A stretch of 64,000 bases of DNA from Gammaproteobacteria bacterium. GTDB lineage: Bacteria; Pseudomonadota; Gammaproteobacteria; Poriferisulfidales; GCA-002705445. Position numbers and translations under genes: made by a program. The DNA lies in the NCBI GenBank assembly GCA_029268385.1, contig JAQWPG010000010.1, positions 1 through 64,000 on the forward strand. Reading direction: 5' to 3'. The notes beneath the pieces are model-generated. The model ran no database searches. It worked only from the letters and a program-made list of their open reading frames with translations, and had not been told where the DNA came from. Positions 52,906-62,137 of this stretch are shown here, piece after piece (positions within the stretch are counted from its first letter, which is position 1; each line of letters starts with the position of its first letter).

Positions 52906-53640
52906 TTATAATGAAAGCGCGTCACTCATTGTATACAACCCTTTATCTTTGTTAGAGATCCATCTTGATGCTAAAATCGCACCTTCGGCAAAAATTTTCC
53001 TATCAAAACTTCTGTGGTTTATTTCTATAGATTCATTTTCTAAAGTGAATTTAACCATATGATCTCCAACGACATTACCTACTCTCAAGCAATGATGCTT
53101 AACATCTTTTTTATTAACAAGATTATTTTTAATAGCATCTTCAAATGCTAGGGAAGTTCCTGACGGCATATCAACTTTATGTTTATGGTGATGCTCAATA
53201 ATATCAATATCTGATATATCTCCAATAGAAGATGAAATATTTTCAACTATTTTTAAACATAAATTTATACCTATACTCATATTTGAAGCTTTTAAGATTG
53301 ATATTTTTTTACTAGCATTTTCTATTTTTTTAATTTGCTCTTTAGAAAAACCAGTAGTACCAATAACTATTTTTTTATTATTTGTTACACATGCCTGTAA
53401 AATTTTCATAGAGTATTCTGGCCTTGTAAAGTCAATACATACATCACAGTCAGAAACTGCCTGTTCTAAATCTTCAGAAATTATTTTGTTATCTAAGCTT
53501 GATAGACTTTCAATAGATTTTGATTGATCTCTAACAACACCTGATGATAGCCTCATATTAGATGCATCTAATAAGACTAGTTTTGCTATCTCAATTCCCA
53601 TTTTTCCAGAAATTCCAGGTATGCAAACATTTATAGGCAT
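52906..53640 (-). CDS. dapB: 4-hydroxy-tetrahydrodipicolinate reductase
   Basis: Second step of the lysine/diaminopimelate branch. The 244 residues have the nucleotide fold GISGKMG near residue 9, GTTGFSKEQ near 93, the catalytic/substrate loop HHHKHKVDMPSGT near 149 and GDHMVKFTLE near 196. Slightly shorter than the E. coli enzyme (273). Its place between dnaJ and carA is the usual one in pseudomonads and relatives. Confidence 0.96.
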   Translation of the reverse strand: MPINVCIPGISGKMGIEIAKLVLLDASNMRLSSGVVRDQSKSIESLSSLDNKIISEDLEQAVSDCDVCIDFTRPEYSMKILQACVTNNKKIVIGTTGFSKEQIKKIENASKKISILKASNMSIGINLCLKIVENISSSIGDISDIDIIEHHHKHKVDMPSGTSLAFEDAIKNNLVNKKDVKHHCLRVGNVVGDHMVKFTLENESIEINHRSFDRKIFAEGAILASRWISNKDKGLYTMSDALSL

Positions 53641-53708
53641 TATTAGTCTGTGATTATTAAAATTACATTATATTAACATAGAGTTTGGTTAGGGCTAAAA
53701 GAAAATTT

Positions 53709-54821
53709 CTATTTAAAGAAATTTTTTACCCCATCAATCCAAGATTCTGACTTTGGGCTATGTTTTTTCTTACTATTCTTGAGTTTATCATCAAACTGAG
53801 ATAATAAATTTTTCTGTTCTTCAGATAAGTTAACGGGCGTTTCAATTTGTACAGAGCACATTAGATCACCTACCCCACCACCTCTTACTGACTTAACTCC
53901 TTTTCCCTTTAATCTAAAATATTTGCCTGTTTGAGTGCCGGGAGGAATATCAATAGATACTTTATTGTTGCTTAATGTTGGTATTTCTATTTCAGATCCT
54001 AATGCCGCTTCGGCAAAAGATAGAGGTATCTCACAGTATAAGTTTGTACCATCTCGTTTAAAGATTGAATGTTTTAATAGATTAATTCTTATAAATAAAT
54101 CACCTGGAGGTCCTTGATTAATTCCCGCCTCACCTTTTCCTGCTAATCTAACTCTATCTCCATTATCAACTCCAGCAGGTACAGAAACTGAAATTTCTTT
54201 ATTAATATCCATTGCGCCACTTCCATAGCATTTAGAGCATGGATTTGATATGACGGTTCCTTTGCCTGCGCATGTTGGGCAGGTTTGCTGAATTGTAAAA
54301 AAACCTTGTTGAGCTCTTACTTGTCCAACACCATTGCACATAGAGCATGAGACTGGCTTAGACCCTGATTTTGCTCCTGAACCATTACATGAATCACACG
54401 AATCTTTTGTTTTAATATTTATTGACTTCTCAATACCGAAAGCTGCTTCTTCTAGTGTTAAACTTAACTCGTATTCTAGATCTGCGCCTTTATATCTTTG
54501 AGATGCGCCTCTAGATTGATTACCACCAAAGATATCGCCAAAAATATCCTCGAAAACGTCACCAAAACCTGAAGTATTAAAACCTCCGCTAGGTCCACCG
54601 CCTCCACCAAAATCAGTTGTGCCATATTGGTCATACATTGATTTTTTTTGCGGATCAGAAAGCACATCATAAGCTTCCTTGGCTTCCTTAAATTTTTCTC
54701 CAGCTACTTTGTCATTTCCAGTTCTATCTGGGTGATATTTCATAGCTTTTTTTTTAAAAGCTTTTTTTATTTCACCACCAGATGCTCCCTTACTAAGACC
54801 TAAAACTTCGTAGTAATCCAT
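53709..54821 (-). CDS. dnaJ: Chaperone protein DnaJ
   Basis: Hsp40 co-chaperone that loads substrates onto DnaK. The 370 residues show the J domain with YHPDRTGN near residue 29 (HPD at 30-32), a Gly/Phe-rich linker (~72-105), four zinc-finger repeats (CDSCNGSG, CSMCNGVG, CPTCAGKG, CSKCYGSG, ~138-202) and two C-terminal beta domains. It follows dnaK by 23 bases. Confidence 0.97.
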   Translation of the reverse strand: MDYYEVLGLSKGASGGEIKKAFKKKAMKYHPDRTGNDKVAGEKFKEAKEAYDVLSDPQKKSMYDQYGTTDFGGGGGPSGGFNTSGFGDVFEDIFGDIFGGNQSRGASQRYKGADLEYELSLTLEEAAFGIEKSINIKTKDSCDSCNGSGAKSGSKPVSCSMCNGVGQVRAQQGFFTIQQTCPTCAGKGTVISNPCSKCYGSGAMDINKEISVSVPAGVDNGDRVRLAGKGEAGINQGPPGDLFIRINLLKHSIFKRDGTNLYCEIPLSFAEAALGSEIEIPTLSNNKVSIDIPPGTQTGKYFRLKGKGVKSVRGGGVGDLMCSVQIETPVNLSEEQKNLLSQFDDKLKNSKKKHSPKSESWIDGVKNFFK

Positions 54822-54844
54822 ATCTGCTCAATTATATTCTTTGA

Positions 54845-56776
54845 TTATTTTTTATCGTCATTAACTTCTTTGTACTCTGCATCAACAACATCTGACTCAT
54901 TGCTTGAATCAGAATTTGCATCGTTATCAGGCGAACCGTCATTTTGTTTAGCCTTTTCTGCCTGTTCAGCATACATCATTTCAGCCATTTTTGCAGAAGC
55001 CTCTGAAAGTTCTTTAATACAATTCTCAATAGAATCCTTATCTTCGGTTTTCAAAGCTTCAACTAATGCAGCATTTTTTTCCTTGATATTTTTTTGATCA
55101 TCTTCTGTGACTTTTTCCCCAAGTTCCTCTAAGGATTTATTAGTTGCATGCACCAAGGCATCTCCTTGATTTTTTATGCTAACAAGTTCTTGGAATTTTT
55201 TATCTTCTTCAGCGTGCAGCTCTGCATCCTTTACCATTTTTTCAATTTCGTCATCTGACAAACCACTCGATGACTTAATAATTATTGATTGCTCTTTATT
55301 AGTTGCTTTATCTTTTGCAGAAACATTTAATATTCCGTTTGCATCAATGTCAAAAGTAACTTCAATTTGTGGCATTCCTCTCGGTGCTGGAGGAATATCA
55401 GAAAGATTAAACTGACCTAAAGATTTATTACCTGAAGCCATATCTCTTTCACCTTGAAGAACATGCACTGTTACTGCAGTTTGATTATCTTCAGCTGTTG
55501 AAAATGTCTGGTTTTGCTTTGTAGGAATAGTCGAGTTTTTCTCTATTAATTTTGTCATAATGCCTCCCATAGTCTCAATTCCAAGAGACAATGGTGTGAC
55601 ATCTAATAACAATACATCTGTAACATCCCCAGCTAAAACTCCACCTTGAATAGCTGCTCCAGCAGCCACAGCTTCGTCAGGATTAACATCTTTTCTAGGC
55701 TCTTTTCCAAAATATTCCTTAACTACTTTTTGAACTAAAGGCATTCTTGTTTGCCCACCAACAAGTATGACGTCATCGATATCGCTTTTAGAAAGCTTTG
55801 CATCCTTTAGAGCGACTTCGCATGGAGTTATAGTTCTCTTTACTAAATCTTCAACCATAGATTCAAATAACGCTCTAGTAATTTTCATATTTAAGTGTTT
55901 TGGACCACTTGCATCAGCAGTAATATAAGGAATATTGATATCAGCTTGTTGACCATTTGATAATTCTATCTTAGCTTTTTCAGATGCATCCTTTAATCTT
56001 TGAAGCGCCAATGGGTCAGATCTTAAATCAAAACTCTGTTCTTTTTTAAATTCCCCAACTATATGATCTATTAATTTTGAATCAAAATCTTCTCCGCCAA
56101 GTTGAGTATCACCATTAGTAGATAAAACTTCTATTTGGTTTTCTCCATCAATATCAGATATATCAATTATAGAAACATCAAATGTCCCGCCACCAAGATC
56201 ATAAACAGCTATTTTTTTATCTCCCTTTTTTTGATCAAGGCCATACGCAACTGCTGCTGCTGTTGGCTCGTTAATAATCCTTTGAACATTTAAGCCAGCA
56301 ATTTTACCCGCGTCTTTAGTCGCCTGCCTTTGAGAGTCATTAAAATATGCTGGGACAGTAATAACAGCATCTGTAACTTCTGAACCTAAATATTCTTCGG
56401 CAGTTTTTTTCATTTTCATTAAAACTTTTGCTGATATTTCTGGGAGCGCCATTTTATTATCGTCGATTTGAATCCATACATCACCATTATCTGCCTTAAC
56501 AATGGAATACGGTAAAATAGCTTTATCCTTTTGTACTTCTGAGTCAGTAAATTTTCTTCCTATAAATCTCTTTATTGCGTATACAGTTTTTTCTGGGTTT
56601 GTTACAGATTGTCTTTTTGCCGACTGCCCAACCAGGGTTTCCGCATCTGTAAACGCAACTACTGAAGGTGTGGTTCTATCGCCTTCGCTGTTTTCAATAA
56701 TTTTTGGCCTATCACCTTCCATTACTGAAACACATGAATTTGTTGTACCTAAATCAATACCTATAATTTTACCCAT
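54845..56776 (-). CDS. dnaK: Chaperone protein DnaK (Hsp70)
   Basis: ATP-driven chaperone. The 643 residues carry [11 protein letters not shown] at residue 5, [14 protein letters not shown] near 145, [11 protein letters not shown] near 193, VGGQTRMP near 340 and the linker [17 protein letters not shown] near 388, then the peptide-binding domain, helical lid and an acidic tail ending [11 protein letters not shown] heat-shock-type promoter lies just upstream (56817-56844). Confidence 0.98.
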   Translation of the reverse strand: MGKIIGIDLGTTNSCVSVMEGDRPKIIENSEGDRTTPSVVAFTDAETLVGQSAKRQSVTNPEKTVYAIKRFIGRKFTDSEVQKDKAILPYSIVKADNGDVWIQIDDNKMALPEISAKVLMKMKKTAEEYLGSEVTDAVITVPAYFNDSQRQATKDAGKIAGLNVQRIINEPTAAAVAYGLDQKKGDKKIAVYDLGGGTFDVSIIDISDIDGENQIEVLSTNGDTQLGGEDFDSKLIDHIVGEFKKEQSFDLRSDPLALQRLKDASEKAKIELSNGQQADINIPYITADASGPKHLNMKITRALFESMVEDLVKRTITPCEVALKDAKLSKSDIDDVILVGGQTRMPLVQKVVKEYFGKEPRKDVNPDEAVAAGAAIQGGVLAGDVTDVLLLDVTPLSLGIETMGGIMTKLIEKNSTIPTKQNQTFSTAEDNQTAVTVHVLQGERDMASGNKSLGQFNLSDIPPAPRGMPQIEVTFDIDANGILNVSAKDKATNKEQSIIIKSSSGLSDDEIEKMVKDAELHAEEDKKFQELVSIKNQGDALVHATNKSLEELGEKVTEDDQKNIKEKNAALVEALKTEDKDSIENCIKELSEASAKMAEMMYAEQAEKAKQNDGSPDNDANSDSSNESDVVDAEYKEVNDDKK

Positions 56777-56816
56777 TTTAAACCTCTTTATTTAGTTAAT
56801 ATCTTAGTTAAGATAT

Positions 56817-56844
56817 ATATGTGGACACATTGTAAAAAATCAAG
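56817..56844 (-). promoter_or_regulatory. Putative RpoH (sigma-32) promoter of dnaK
   Basis: On the minus strand CTTGATT (complement of 56838-56844) is followed, after 13 bases, by CCACATAT (complement of 56817-56824). This resembles the sigma-32 consensus CTTGAAA-N13/14-CCCCATNT. It ends 40 bases before the dnaK ATG. No experimental support; the match is by eye. Confidence 0.6.
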
Positions 56845-56860
56845 GGTTTATTGATTTTTT
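56834..56860 (-). terminator. AT-rich hairpin spanning the grpE stop codon, possible terminator
   Basis: Ten-base arms (56834-56843 and 56851-56860, AAAAAATCAA/TTGATTTTTT) flank a 7-base loop that holds the grpE stop codon. On the minus strand the second arm ends in a T-run, as in a weak intrinsic terminator. The arm shares bases with the -35-like element of the putative dnaK heat-shock promoter. Confidence 0.45.
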
Positions 56861-57408
56861 TTAGAAACAATTACTAGGGCTGGTCTTAATAACTTTGACT
56901 TTAATTTATAGCCTTTTTGCATAACTTCTAAAACAATATTCTCTGAAATTTCTGATTCTTTTGTTGCCATTGCTTGATGATATTCTGGATCAAAATTTTC
57001 ATTTAATGGGTTTATTTCTTCAATATCAAGCTTATCAAAAACCTCTTTTGTAGTTTTTAGCAACAAGTTATTACCCTCAACAAGATCATCTAATTTTAGA
57101 TTTGGGTCAGTTGACAGCTTCTCAGCTGCTTCAAGGCTGTCCATTATAACCATTAATTCTGCAGATAATTTTTCTGTTGAGTACAGTTGAGCTTGCTGAA
57201 TTTGTTTTACAGTTCTCTTTTGAAAGTTATCTAACTCTGCTTTTGATCTAAGCAATAAATCATTTAAACTTGCAATTTCTTCAGTCAACAAAGTTTTTTC
57301 ATCTTTTTCTTCATTTTTATCATTTTCTTTATCATTTTCTAAAACTTCATCTTCGACGGGAAGATCTTGTTCTTTTATAGAAACATCTTTATTTTCATCT
57401 TTTTTCAT
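56848..57408 (-). CDS. grpE: Nucleotide exchange factor GrpE
   Basis: Releases ADP from DnaK. The 186 residues start with an acidic Lys/Glu/Asp-rich tail (1-45), then the long dimerising helix with KAELDNFQKRTVKQIQ near residue 56, and the beta domain with FDPEYHQAMATKES near 138 and VMQKGYKLKSKLLRPALVIV near 163. Between hrcA and dnaK, the standard hrcA-grpE-dnaK-dnaJ order. Confidence 0.96.
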   Translation of the reverse strand: MKKDENKDVSIKEQDLPVEDEVLENDKENDKNEEKDEKTLLTEEIASLNDLLLRSKAELDNFQKRTVKQIQQAQLYSTEKLSAELMVIMDSLEAAEKLSTDPNLKLDDLVEGNNLLLKTTKEVFDKLDIEEINPLNENFDPEYHQAMATKESEISENIVLEVMQKGYKLKSKLLRPALVIVSKKNQ

Positions 57409-57449
57409 GGGATCCCTATGTTTTTAAACTAGTAATATCTATATAAGGC

Positions 57450-58493
57450 TTACTTTGAAGATTTCAAGGCCTCTGTCAATAATTTTGCTGTTATATCTAC
57501 AATTGGTATTACTCTATCATAGGCCATTCTTTTTGGCCCAATTACTCCTAATACTCCAACCACATCATTATCAAATTCATATGGTGCGCTTATAACGCTA
57601 CAATCGTCTAAAACATTATAACCAGATTCTGCGCCAATAAATATTTTTACGCCATCCGAAGATATACTTTTATCCAGTAAGTGCAAAATATTATTTTTCT
57701 CACTAAACGCCTCGAATAAAGTTTTTAACTTCTCTATATCTGATAATTCTTCGCAATTCATTAATCTTGTTTGGCCACTTACAAAAAGATCATCGTTTTT
57801 TTGAATTTCATTTGTTTCTAAAAATAATTTTTTTCCGAATGTTATTGCTGATGACATTATACTATTCATATCTTTTCTCATATCATCTAACTCATTTAAT
57901 AAAATTTTTCTGATATGGTGAACAGATTGTCCAGATATAATAGTATTTAAATAGTTTGATGCCTCTTGCAACTCTGATGAATTATAATTTTTTTCTAAAT
58001 TAATAATTTTATTCTCAACATCATTATTTTTATTGATTAATATTGCCAGTATTTTATTATCACTTAGTTTCAAAAAATCAATCTGTTTTAATTCCATATT
58101 TTTATGCGTTGGTAGCGAAATTATGCCAGCCAATCCTGTTATATTGGACAAAAGCTCATTTGTGCTTTTAACAATATTTTTTCTTTCTGCATCCTGTGTC
58201 AAATTTAATTTTAATTTTTCTATTAAATTATTATTTACCGGTTGCACTTTGATCATTTTATCAACGAACATTCTGTATGCTAATTCTGTTGGAACTCTTC
58301 CTGCTGACTTATGTGGTGAATATATATAACCAAGATCTTCTAAATCAACAAATACATTTCTTATTGTTGCAGAACTAATACCGATATCTGATGCTTTAGA
58401 AAGCTTTGAAGAGCCAACTGGCTGCCCATCAGAAATAAAGCTTTCAATGAGTGCTTTTAATAGTAACTCTTGTCTTGTGTTTAAGCTTTCCAT
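57450..58493 (-). CDS. hrcA: Heat-inducible transcription repressor HrcA
   Basis: Winged-helix repressor that in many bacteria binds CIRCE operators before dnaK and groE genes. The 347 residues have the N-terminal wHTH (RQELLLKALIESFISDGQPVGSS at 6, SSATIRNVFVDLEDLGYI near 35, SPHKSAGRVPTELAYRMFVD near 54), a GAF-like core and the C-terminal GVLGVIGPKRMAYDRVIPIV near 313. HrcA occurs in only part of the gammaproteobacteria. No CIRCE sequence (TTAGCACTC-N9-GAGTGCTAA) is visible upstream of hrcA, grpE or dnaK. Confidence 0.94.
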   Translation of the reverse strand: MESLNTRQELLLKALIESFISDGQPVGSSKLSKASDIGISSATIRNVFVDLEDLGYIYSPHKSAGRVPTELAYRMFVDKMIKVQPVNNNLIEKLKLNLTQDAERKNIVKSTNELLSNITGLAGIISLPTHKNMELKQIDFLKLSDNKILAILINKNNDVENKIINLEKNYNSSELQEASNYLNTIISGQSVHHIRKILLNELDDMRKDMNSIMSSAITFGKKLFLETNEIQKNDDLFVSGQTRLMNCEELSDIEKLKTLFEAFSEKNNILHLLDKSISSDGVKIFIGAESGYNVLDDCSVISAPYEFDNDVVGVLGVIGPKRMAYDRVIPIVDITAKLLTEALKSSK

Positions 58494-58525
58494 AATAAAT
58501 TATAAGTTTTTTTTTAATAATATAA

Positions 58526-58547
58526 TATTATAAAATATATTATAATA
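58526..58547. promoter_or_regulatory. AT-only inverted repeat between divergent hrcA and nadK
   Basis: Arms TATTATAA (58526-58533) and TTATAATA (58540-58547) flank 6 bases. A TATAAT at 58541-58546 fits a -10 for nadK, and the minus strand has similar -10-like runs for hrcA. It may be a shared promoter/operator, but composition alone can produce such palindromes. Confidence 0.35.
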
Positions 58548-58590
58548 CTTATATGTTAATGTTATAAGAAAAAAAAGGGGGCTGTTTCTA

Positions 58591-59454
58591 ATGTTTAAAA
58601 ATATCGCAATTATCTCTAAAATTGACGACTATAGCGTAAAAGATAGTCTAGATACGGTAATAAATTATTTAGATAAAAAGAATATTAGCTATTTTTTAGA
58701 TAACAACTCAAGTATTTTATTAAAAGATAAGACTTCTTCTGATATTAATGAAATGAAAAATAAATGTGATATAGCTTTTATTATTGGTGGTGATGGAACT
58801 CTTTTAAGATCTGCTCAAGAATTAGCAATAGCAAACATACCAATTTGCGGTATCAATAGAGGCAGATTGGGTTTTCTAGTAGATATATCTCCAAATCATA
58901 TTGAAGAAAATTTAGAAAGTATCTTATCTAATAATTATACGGTAGATGAAAGAATATCACTTATTGGAACAGTATTGAGAAATGGAAAAGAAATCTCAAA
59001 AAATATTTCTTTTAATGACGTTGTTGTTCATAGTAAAGATGCCGTCAGAATGATTGAAATGGATACCACTCTCAATGGCGAAAAACTTTATACTGTGAAT
59101 GCTGATGGTCTAGTTGTTTCAACTCCAACAGGGTCAACTGCATATTCTTTATCAAGCGGCGGTCCTATATTGGAACCCACTATGGAAGCGTTGGTAATGG
59201 TGCCAATATGCCCACACTTACTTAGCAATAGACCAATAGTAATCAATATGAATAGTGCTGTAGAAATTAAGCTGTCTGACAAATCACATACAAACGCTAG
59301 CGTTACTTTTGATGGTCAAATTAACGTCCCCATAGAAGCAAATGATACAATTAGAATAAGCAAAGGAGAAGTTACACTTAAACTCATTCAGCCTCCAGGA
59401 ATAAACTTCCTTTCTATACTGAGAGAAAAGTTAGGGTGGGGATACAAACCTTAA
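58591..59454 (+). CDS. nadK: NAD kinase
   Basis: Phosphorylates NAD+ to NADP+. The 287 residues contain the GGDGTLLRSA motif near residue 65, GRLGFLVDIS near 89, DGLVVSTPTGSTAYSLSSGGP near 170 and NASVTFDGQ near 235. A run of five G residues lies about 10 bases before the ATG. Divergent from hrcA and 6 bases upstream of recN. Confidence 0.96.
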   Translation: MFKNIAIISKIDDYSVKDSLDTVINYLDKKNISYFLDNNSSILLKDKTSSDINEMKNKCDIAFIIGGDGTLLRSAQELAIANIPICGINRGRLGFLVDISPNHIEENLESILSNNYTVDERISLIGTVLRNGKEISKNISFNDVVVHSKDAVRMIEMDTTLNGEKLYTVNADGLVVSTPTGSTAYSLSSGGPILEPTMEALVMVPICPHLLSNRPIVINMNSAVEIKLSDKSHTNASVTFDGQINVPIEANDTIRISKGEVTLKLIQPPGINFLSILREKLGWGYKP

Positions 59455-59460
59455 AAATTT

Positions 59461-61110
59461 ATGTTATCAAGTATTTATATCAAAAATTTTGCAATTATTG
59501 ATGAGATAGAAATAGATTTCCATGAAAATATGTCAGTGCTAACTGGCGAAACAGGCGCTGGGAAGTCGATCCTTATTGATGCAATAAATACAGTATTTGG
59601 TAACAAAAAAATAAGCAAGATATCAAGGAACAACAGTCTAGATACGGAAATAATATGTCACTTTAGTATATTAAATAAAAATATTTTAGAAATTCTTAAA
59701 GAAAAAGATTTGATGGACGAGAACAATTGTGTTTTTAGAAGAAAAATAAACATAAAGAATATTTCAAAAATTTATATAAATGATAAGCTAGTGAGCTCCG
59801 GTACTGCAAGGTTAATAGGGGATTTAATAATTGATATACATGGTCAGCATGAAAATCAATTAATATTATCATCTGACGAGCAAAGAAATAGACTTGATAA
59901 CTTTATTAATATAGGTGAAAAAAAGTTATGTATTAAAAATTTACTCTCAGATATAAATAATATAAACAAATCACTTTCTGAAACAGCTTTGACTCCAGAA
60001 GAATATAAAGAAAAAGTATCGTTACTAGAATACGAAGTAAAAGAACTTGAAAATGAAGCGTTAGAACCAGACGATTACGAAAAAATATATGAAGATTACA
60101 GAAAACTAAGTAATGCAGATATTTTAATAAATAAGATTAATCAATGCAAAAGCCTAATAGAAAGTGAAAATAATTTAAATATTAGTTCATTACTTTCAGA
60201 TGTTAACAAAAATTTAGAAGATATTAAAAATATAGATAAAAACACAGATGATATTCAGAGTGCCAATATCAATATTCAAGAAGAAGTTAGAGATTTATCA
60301 AAGATGTTAGAAAAATACGAACATTCAATAAATGTTGATAATGAAAAACTTGCTTTGCTGAATGAAAAAATAAAATCTCTTAATAATCTCTCAAGAAAAT
60401 ATGGTGTGAATGAAAAAGATTTAATTCAAATTCTTTATGACAAACAAGATTTATTAAATAATTTAATAATAAATAAAGATAATATCGATAATAAAAATAA
60501 AAAAATTGAAGAAAATATTTTAAATTATCACAATATTGCTAAAGAAATATCAGCAATAAGGATAAAAGAGTCTGTAATATTAGAAAAAAAGATTAGTGAG
60601 GAATTAAAAAAACTTGGTATGACTGATTGCCAATTTAAAATTGATATAACAACAGACAAAAATTTGGTTAATAAAAATGGATATGACAAAGTGATTTTTT
60701 TAATAAAAACAAATAAAAAATCAAAATTACTTCCATTGAGTGAAATAGCTTCAGGTGGTGAATTATCAAGACTTAGTCTAATTATTCAATTAGAAACAAG
60801 ATCTAATAATGATTGTGAAACTATGATTTTTGATGAAATTGATACTGGTATTGGTGGTGCAACTTCAGAAGTACTTGGAGCTCACCTTTCAAAATTATCA
60901 GAAAATACTCAGGTATTATGTGTCACACATTTAGCTCAAGTTGCCGCAAAATCAAAACATCATTATCTCGTTTCAAAGGATAAAAATATTTCAACTACAA
61001 GGCTTACATACTTAGATAACGAAATGAGAGTAAATGAACTTGCAAGAATGATTGGTGGAATTAAATTAACAGAAAAAACATTGCAGCTTGCAAAAGAGCT
61101 TATTAGCTAA
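59461..61110 (+). CDS. recN: DNA repair protein RecN
   Basis: SMC-like ATPase for double-strand break repair. The 549 residues have Walker A GETGAGKSILIDAI near residue 29, a long coiled-coil middle, the signature ASGGELSRLSLII near 430 and Walker B MIFDEIDTGIGG near 455, followed by CVTHLAQVAA near 486. nadK-recN order is common in gammaproteobacteria. Complete. Confidence 0.96.
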   Translation: MLSSIYIKNFAIIDEIEIDFHENMSVLTGETGAGKSILIDAINTVFGNKKISKISRNNSLDTEIICHFSILNKNILEILKEKDLMDENNCVFRRKINIKNISKIYINDKLVSSGTARLIGDLIIDIHGQHENQLILSSDEQRNRLDNFINIGEKKLCIKNLLSDINNINKSLSETALTPEEYKEKVSLLEYEVKELENEALEPDDYEKIYEDYRKLSNADILINKINQCKSLIESENNLNISSLLSDVNKNLEDIKNIDKNTDDIQSANINIQEEVRDLSKMLEKYEHSINVDNEKLALLNEKIKSLNNLSRKYGVNEKDLIQILYDKQDLLNNLIINKDNIDNKNKKIEENILNYHNIAKEISAIRIKESVILEKKISEELKKLGMTDCQFKIDITTDKNLVNKNGYDKVIFLIKTNKKSKLLPLSEIASGGELSRLSLIIQLETRSNNDCETMIFDEIDTGIGGATSEVLGAHLSKLSENTQVLCVTHLAQVAAKSKHHYLVSKDKNISTTRLTYLDNEMRVNELARMIGGIKLTEKTLQLAKELIS

Positions 61111-61131
61111 ATATATTTTTATTAAAATGCG

Positions 61132-61245
61132 CTACTTTTTATCTTTTTTTTCTAAACGCTTGAATTCTATAACAGTCATTATTGCACCAGCTATAGCAAG
61201 AGCAAAACAAAAGCAGCCAGTAAAAAAGATTAGCGAGTCATCCAT
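61132..61245 (-). CDS. Tiny single-helix membrane protein, 37 residues
   Basis: ATG at 61245, stop at 61132. One hydrophobic helix (about residues 4-26, with two Cys) followed by a basic tail rich in Lys (EFKRLEKKDKK). A strong AGGAAGGG ribosome-binding site lies inside the end of the preceding gene, which stops 2 bases before this ATG, so the two are translationally coupled. No family recognised. Confidence 0.6.
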   Translation of the reverse strand: MDDSLIFFTGCFCFALAIAGAIMTVIEFKRLEKKDKK

Positions 61246-61247
61246 AA

Positions 61248-61424
61248 TCAACCCTTCCTAGTTATTATTTTAAAGTAAATAGCAAAAGCTAAAATTGATG
61301 GGATCCATGTTGCAGTAAATAATGCCTCTTGTTTTGTATCAACGCCTTGAAACCAAAGAAATGCCGTTGTTACAAATGCAACCGCAACTGAGAGTAAAAT
61401 ACATATATCTGAAATTTTCAACAT
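61248..61424 (-). CDS. Small two-helix membrane protein, 58 residues
   Basis: ATG at 61424. Two hydrophobic stretches (about 5-24 and 38-53) separated by a short loop (FQGVDTKQEA), ending in the basic tail IITRKG. It lies 22 bases after the 62-residue gene and is directly followed by the 37-residue gene. It is read as real because the frame is clean, the helices are typical and the downstream RBS is embedded in it. Function unknown. Confidence 0.62.
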   Translation of the reverse strand: MLKISDICILLSVAVAFVTTAFLWFQGVDTKQEALFTATWIPSILAFAIYFKIITRKG

Positions 61425-61446
61425 AATAAAATCCTATTCAAAAAAA

Positions 61447-61635
61447 TTAATCTTCATTCCAAAAAGCCCAAGACCCTATGAGTAAGAAAATTACTGCTAA
61501 AGATGCATGTGCTCTTATACTTGTTTCTTGTGGCAGTTCTATCAAAAATGGAACGACATCAATCATACCAAGAATAAGCCATATTAGCGCCAAAGATCCT
61601 AAAATAATAGCTGCTTTCCCAATTTTTCTTTTCAT
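61447..61635 (-). CDS. Small two-helix membrane protein, 62 residues
   Basis: Basic N-terminus (MKRKIGK), a first helix (~8-31), a short loop (ELPQETSIRAHAS) and a second helix (~45-58) ending in an acidic tail WNED. First of three tandem small membrane-protein genes, located 40 bases after the fur stop on the same strand. No recognised family; could be a small subunit or regulator of a membrane complex encoded elsewhere. Confidence 0.62.
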   Translation of the reverse strand: MKRKIGKAAIILGSLALIWLILGMIDVVPFLIELPQETSIRAHASLAVIFLLIGSWAFWNED

Positions 61636-61675
61636 AAAATTATTATTTCAATATTTATATTTTTAAAAAGAACTT

Positions 61676-62092
61676 CTATTCTTCATCAGAGAACTCGCCA
61701 TACAGGATCATACTATGATCTAATATTTTAAAATTATATTGTTTTGCTAACTCTTTTTGTCTATTTTCTATTATTTCATCATAAAATTCTACAACTTTGC
61801 CGGTTTTTAATGAAACCATATGGTCATGATGATCGCCATGGTTTAGCTCAAAAACTGCCTGACTATTATTATCAGAATCAAAATGATGCCTAATTACTAT
61901 TTTAGCAGCTTCAAATTGTGTTAAAACTCTGTAGACGGTTGCCAGACTTATCACCTCTCCATCAGCAATCAACTCTCTATATATATCTTCTGCAGACATA
62001 TGGTGATTTTTAGCATTTTCAAGCTTACTAAGTATTTTAACTCTAGGTAATGTTACTTTTAAACCTGCATTTTTTAATTCTATATTACTCAT
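61676..62092 (-). CDS. fur: Ferric uptake regulator Fur
   Basis: Iron-sensing transcription repressor. From the ATG at 62092 the product has 138 residues: winged helix with LKVTLPRVKIL near residue 9 and SLATVYRVLTQFEAA near 51, then the metal-binding/dimer domain with HHDHMVSLKTGKVVEFYDE near 87. It contains no Cys, so the structural CxxC zinc site of E. coli Fur is absent; other Fur proteins also lack it. The in-frame extension to 62131 does not match the family. Divergent from bamE as in pseudomonads. Confidence 0.95.
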   Translation of the reverse strand: MSNIELKNAGLKVTLPRVKILSKLENAKNHHMSAEDIYRELIADGEVISLATVYRVLTQFEAAKIVIRHHFDSDNNSQAVFELNHGDHHDHMVSLKTGKVVEFYDEIIENRQKELAKQYNFKILDHSMILYGEFSDEE

Positions 62093-62137
62093 AATTACTA
62101 TATTATCCTTATTTATGGAAACAATACACAAAAAAAA

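Noticed and set aside
61676-62092. Fur without any cysteine as an anomaly
   Set aside because: Other Fur proteins, such as that of Pseudomonas, also lack the CxxC zinc site; the regulatory His/Asp/Glu residues are present.
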